Source: Hevea brasiliensis (Eukaryota > Streptophyta > Magnoliopsida > Malpighiales > Euphorbiaceae). Taken from it: a stretch of 64,000 nucleotides of DNA. Numbering within the stretch: position 1 is the first letter of the stretch; every line of letters begins with the position of its first letter. Made by a program: the position numbers and the translations under genes. The notes under the pieces were generated by a model. The model saw only the letters and a list, made by a program, of their open reading frames with translations, was not told the origin of the DNA and made no database searches. The stretch spans positions 112,060,584 through 112,124,583 of the forward strand of contig NC_079495.1 in assembly GCF_030052815.1 (NCBI RefSeq), written 5' to 3'. Shown piece by piece: positions 62,370 through 64,000 of this stretch.

Positions 62370-62480
62370 GCCCGCCTAGCTTTGGTTCGTGGCAAGGGCA
62401 CAATGATTATAGGGCCACGTCCTCGGTTCGATCTCTCCTTCCCCATGTACCTATTGACCAAAAAAAAAAAAAAAAAAATT
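62370..62480 (+). mobile_element. tRNA-derived SINE with poly-A tail
   Basis: About 111 bp. Head CCCGCCTAGCTTTGGTTCGTGG holds an A-box-like sequence (62378-62393), then a B box GGTTCGATCTC (62425-62435), a body ending TACCTATTGACC and an A-run of about 20 (62459-62478). The flanks carry a 10-bp direct repeat TGAGACCCAT at 62360-62369 and 62481-62490, the expected target duplication. The Pol III promoter layout and tail are those of plant tRNA-type SINEs. Confidence 0.85.
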
Positions 62481-62490
62481 TGAGACCCAT

Positions 62491-64000
62491 CTATGTGTAC
62501 GCCATGAATGATATTGAATTGGGTAGATGTAATGTTCCGGTTCCATCTTTGGATTCTCCAGATTAGGTAATAGAGATGTGAATAGCAGAAGCTCCTTCAC
62601 TCCTTGTTCTGTTCATTTTTTTCCCTTCAAGTAACCAAAAAGTTAAAGGAAGAGCATAATGATCAAGTGCCAATTAATGCCAGAGCTCCTTTAACATATA
62701 GGTGGTTAGTTGCCAGTTGTTGGGGTTTGAAAATTTTGTGTGAAAACCGAATACTAATAGCAAGTAGTAATAGGGATCAAAACTCAAAAAGCAGCTTTCT
62801 CCGTGGAGCCCTTTCCTGGTTGTAGGGGGCTGTAAACGCTATTCCTTTTGTCATTTCTCTAGTGGAACGTTGCCAAATGGTGCCGTTGGAAGGCTTTGTT
62901 GGAATCTTTGGATTTGGATATGTCTTCTTATTCAACTTTATATTTCTCTCTTTTAATATAATGCGTGCCATTTCCAGGCTATCTATATGGCACTTAGCAC
63001 GCCTTGCATGCAGCTCTTGTTTTCTGGCCCTACCCACACACCAATATTTATATACGCGCAGATTGTCAGAGTACATGAAATCTTTCCTGCAAATTTCACA
63101 GGATTATCAATTATCAGTTTATAAAGCTTGAATCATTATGAAATTTATATTTAAACACCGACTAAAAAAATAAAATTTACAAATATATATGTTCTTACTA
63201 TCAGCCTACCAACTGAGATGGTAACCATGCCATAGCCTTAGCCTAAAGTATATAGGCAAAGTAATGTTTTCAATTTTCTGCATTTGCCACTTGATGGGCA
63301 TGTGCATTTTAATATAATAAGGGCATTAACAGAGAAAAAGGCTGTATTTTTTCTTTTGGTGGAAAGAAGGAAAAGAAAGACCATACATACGATTCTAAAG
63401 GTGATTTTGACCCTAGCTAATCCTTTATCTAACAATTCTTCACTTTTTGCTTAGTTTTGGCTTTAGAAAAATTTCCCATTAAAATTCTCTCCTCGGCTAA
63501 GTGAGGCAAATCACCTAGAAAATAAGGAAAAATTACCCTACGTAGGTGTTCATTTCTCTTTGTTTAATTTTTCCTCGCAATTATTGCACAGAAATGATTA
63601 CAATGGATTAAGTTCAACTCTTCTAAATACACTTTTAATACTCTAGCTGTGAAAGTTTATATGGAAGTTAGTTCATATATGGGCCATCAAAAAGGACAAA
63701 GGGAACATGGTTGACGAGTGGTTCCAAGAAGAATTTATCTATATGTGTGTGTGAGATTGGTGTTTGTTAATGCTTTTTCTGTATAGGTTTTGCCTTTTGT
63801 CTTTACAAATGGTAGGGTGAAATTGGGTCACAGACTGCTTGGGTAGTGGAAATCATTCTCTCCTCTTCACCTCATCATCACATCACACAAGCTTAATTAA
63901 TCACTTTTCAACTTGTGTTCAAACTTGTTACCTCTTCTCCAATATGTTCTTCTATCTCTTAGTGACGAAACCCTCCAATATACCTAGAGAAGTCGTAGAT
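62491..64000. other. Intergenic DNA to the window end
   Basis: No gene recognised. A 99-codon minus-strand frame (63076-62777) lacks family features. The CT/CA-rich stretch 63850-63960 could be a promoter or leader of a gene starting beyond the window. Confidence 0.5.

Overview
The window is plant nuclear DNA, from a eudicot. Protein-coding genes are broken by many short AT-rich introns. Their products are plant-specific families (bHLH of the BEE/CIB/HBI1 type, CPL3-type CTD phosphatase, NETWORKED/NAB, SCD2, Agenet-DUF724), and intergenic DNA is very AT-rich and full of LTR retrotransposons. The style of the retrotransposon LTRs hints at a rosid such as Euphorbiaceae, but this is only an impression. 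No bacterial-type operon, CRISPR array, rRNA gene or tRNA gene was seen.

Layout. 1-3682: a SAM-domain gene on the minus strand (1491-2360) and possibly the last part of another minus-strand gene cut by the window start. 3688-31038: a 27-kb nest of LTR retrotransposons. The host is a minus-strand Ty1/copia element of about 4.9 kb with unusual TA...TA LTR ends. It was hit three times: by a solo LTR (5467-6927), by a minus-strand element B without recognisable genes (8419-16169), and by a 13.2-kb plus-strand Athila-type Ty3/gypsy element (17760-30941) that sits inside the copia 5' LTR. Each of the four elements has a 5-bp target-site duplication that I could read. 31370-31897: the decayed remains of an RBR-type E3 ubiquitin ligase gene beside the nest. 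34342-36009: a six-exon bHLH transcription factor (minus). 36100-41500: AT-rich intergenic DNA. 41930-47266: a twelve-exon CPL3-like RNA polymerase II CTD phosphatase (plus). 49762-50831: a two-exon NET3-like actin-binding protein (plus). 51987-56320: a seventeen-exon SCD2 homologue (plus). 57665-61959: a seven-exon Agenet/DUF724 gene (minus), tail to tail with SCD2. A tRNA-derived SINE lies at 62370-62480, about 0.4 kb upstream of the DUF724 start codon.

The exon structures were joined by hand. In every multi-exon gene the exon lengths and phases add up to one uninterrupted frame with GT-AG introns, except one GC-AG intron in CPL3. The host genes have unrelated functions (transcription control, Pol II CTD dephosphorylation, actin-membrane linkage, membrane traffic and cytokinesis, chromatin or RNA-linked Agenet protein) and form no pathway. 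I found no convincing new biological system. The most informative parts are the ordered TE nest, the non-canonical copia termini, the odd LTR pair of element B, the RBR relic and the SINE in a promoter region.
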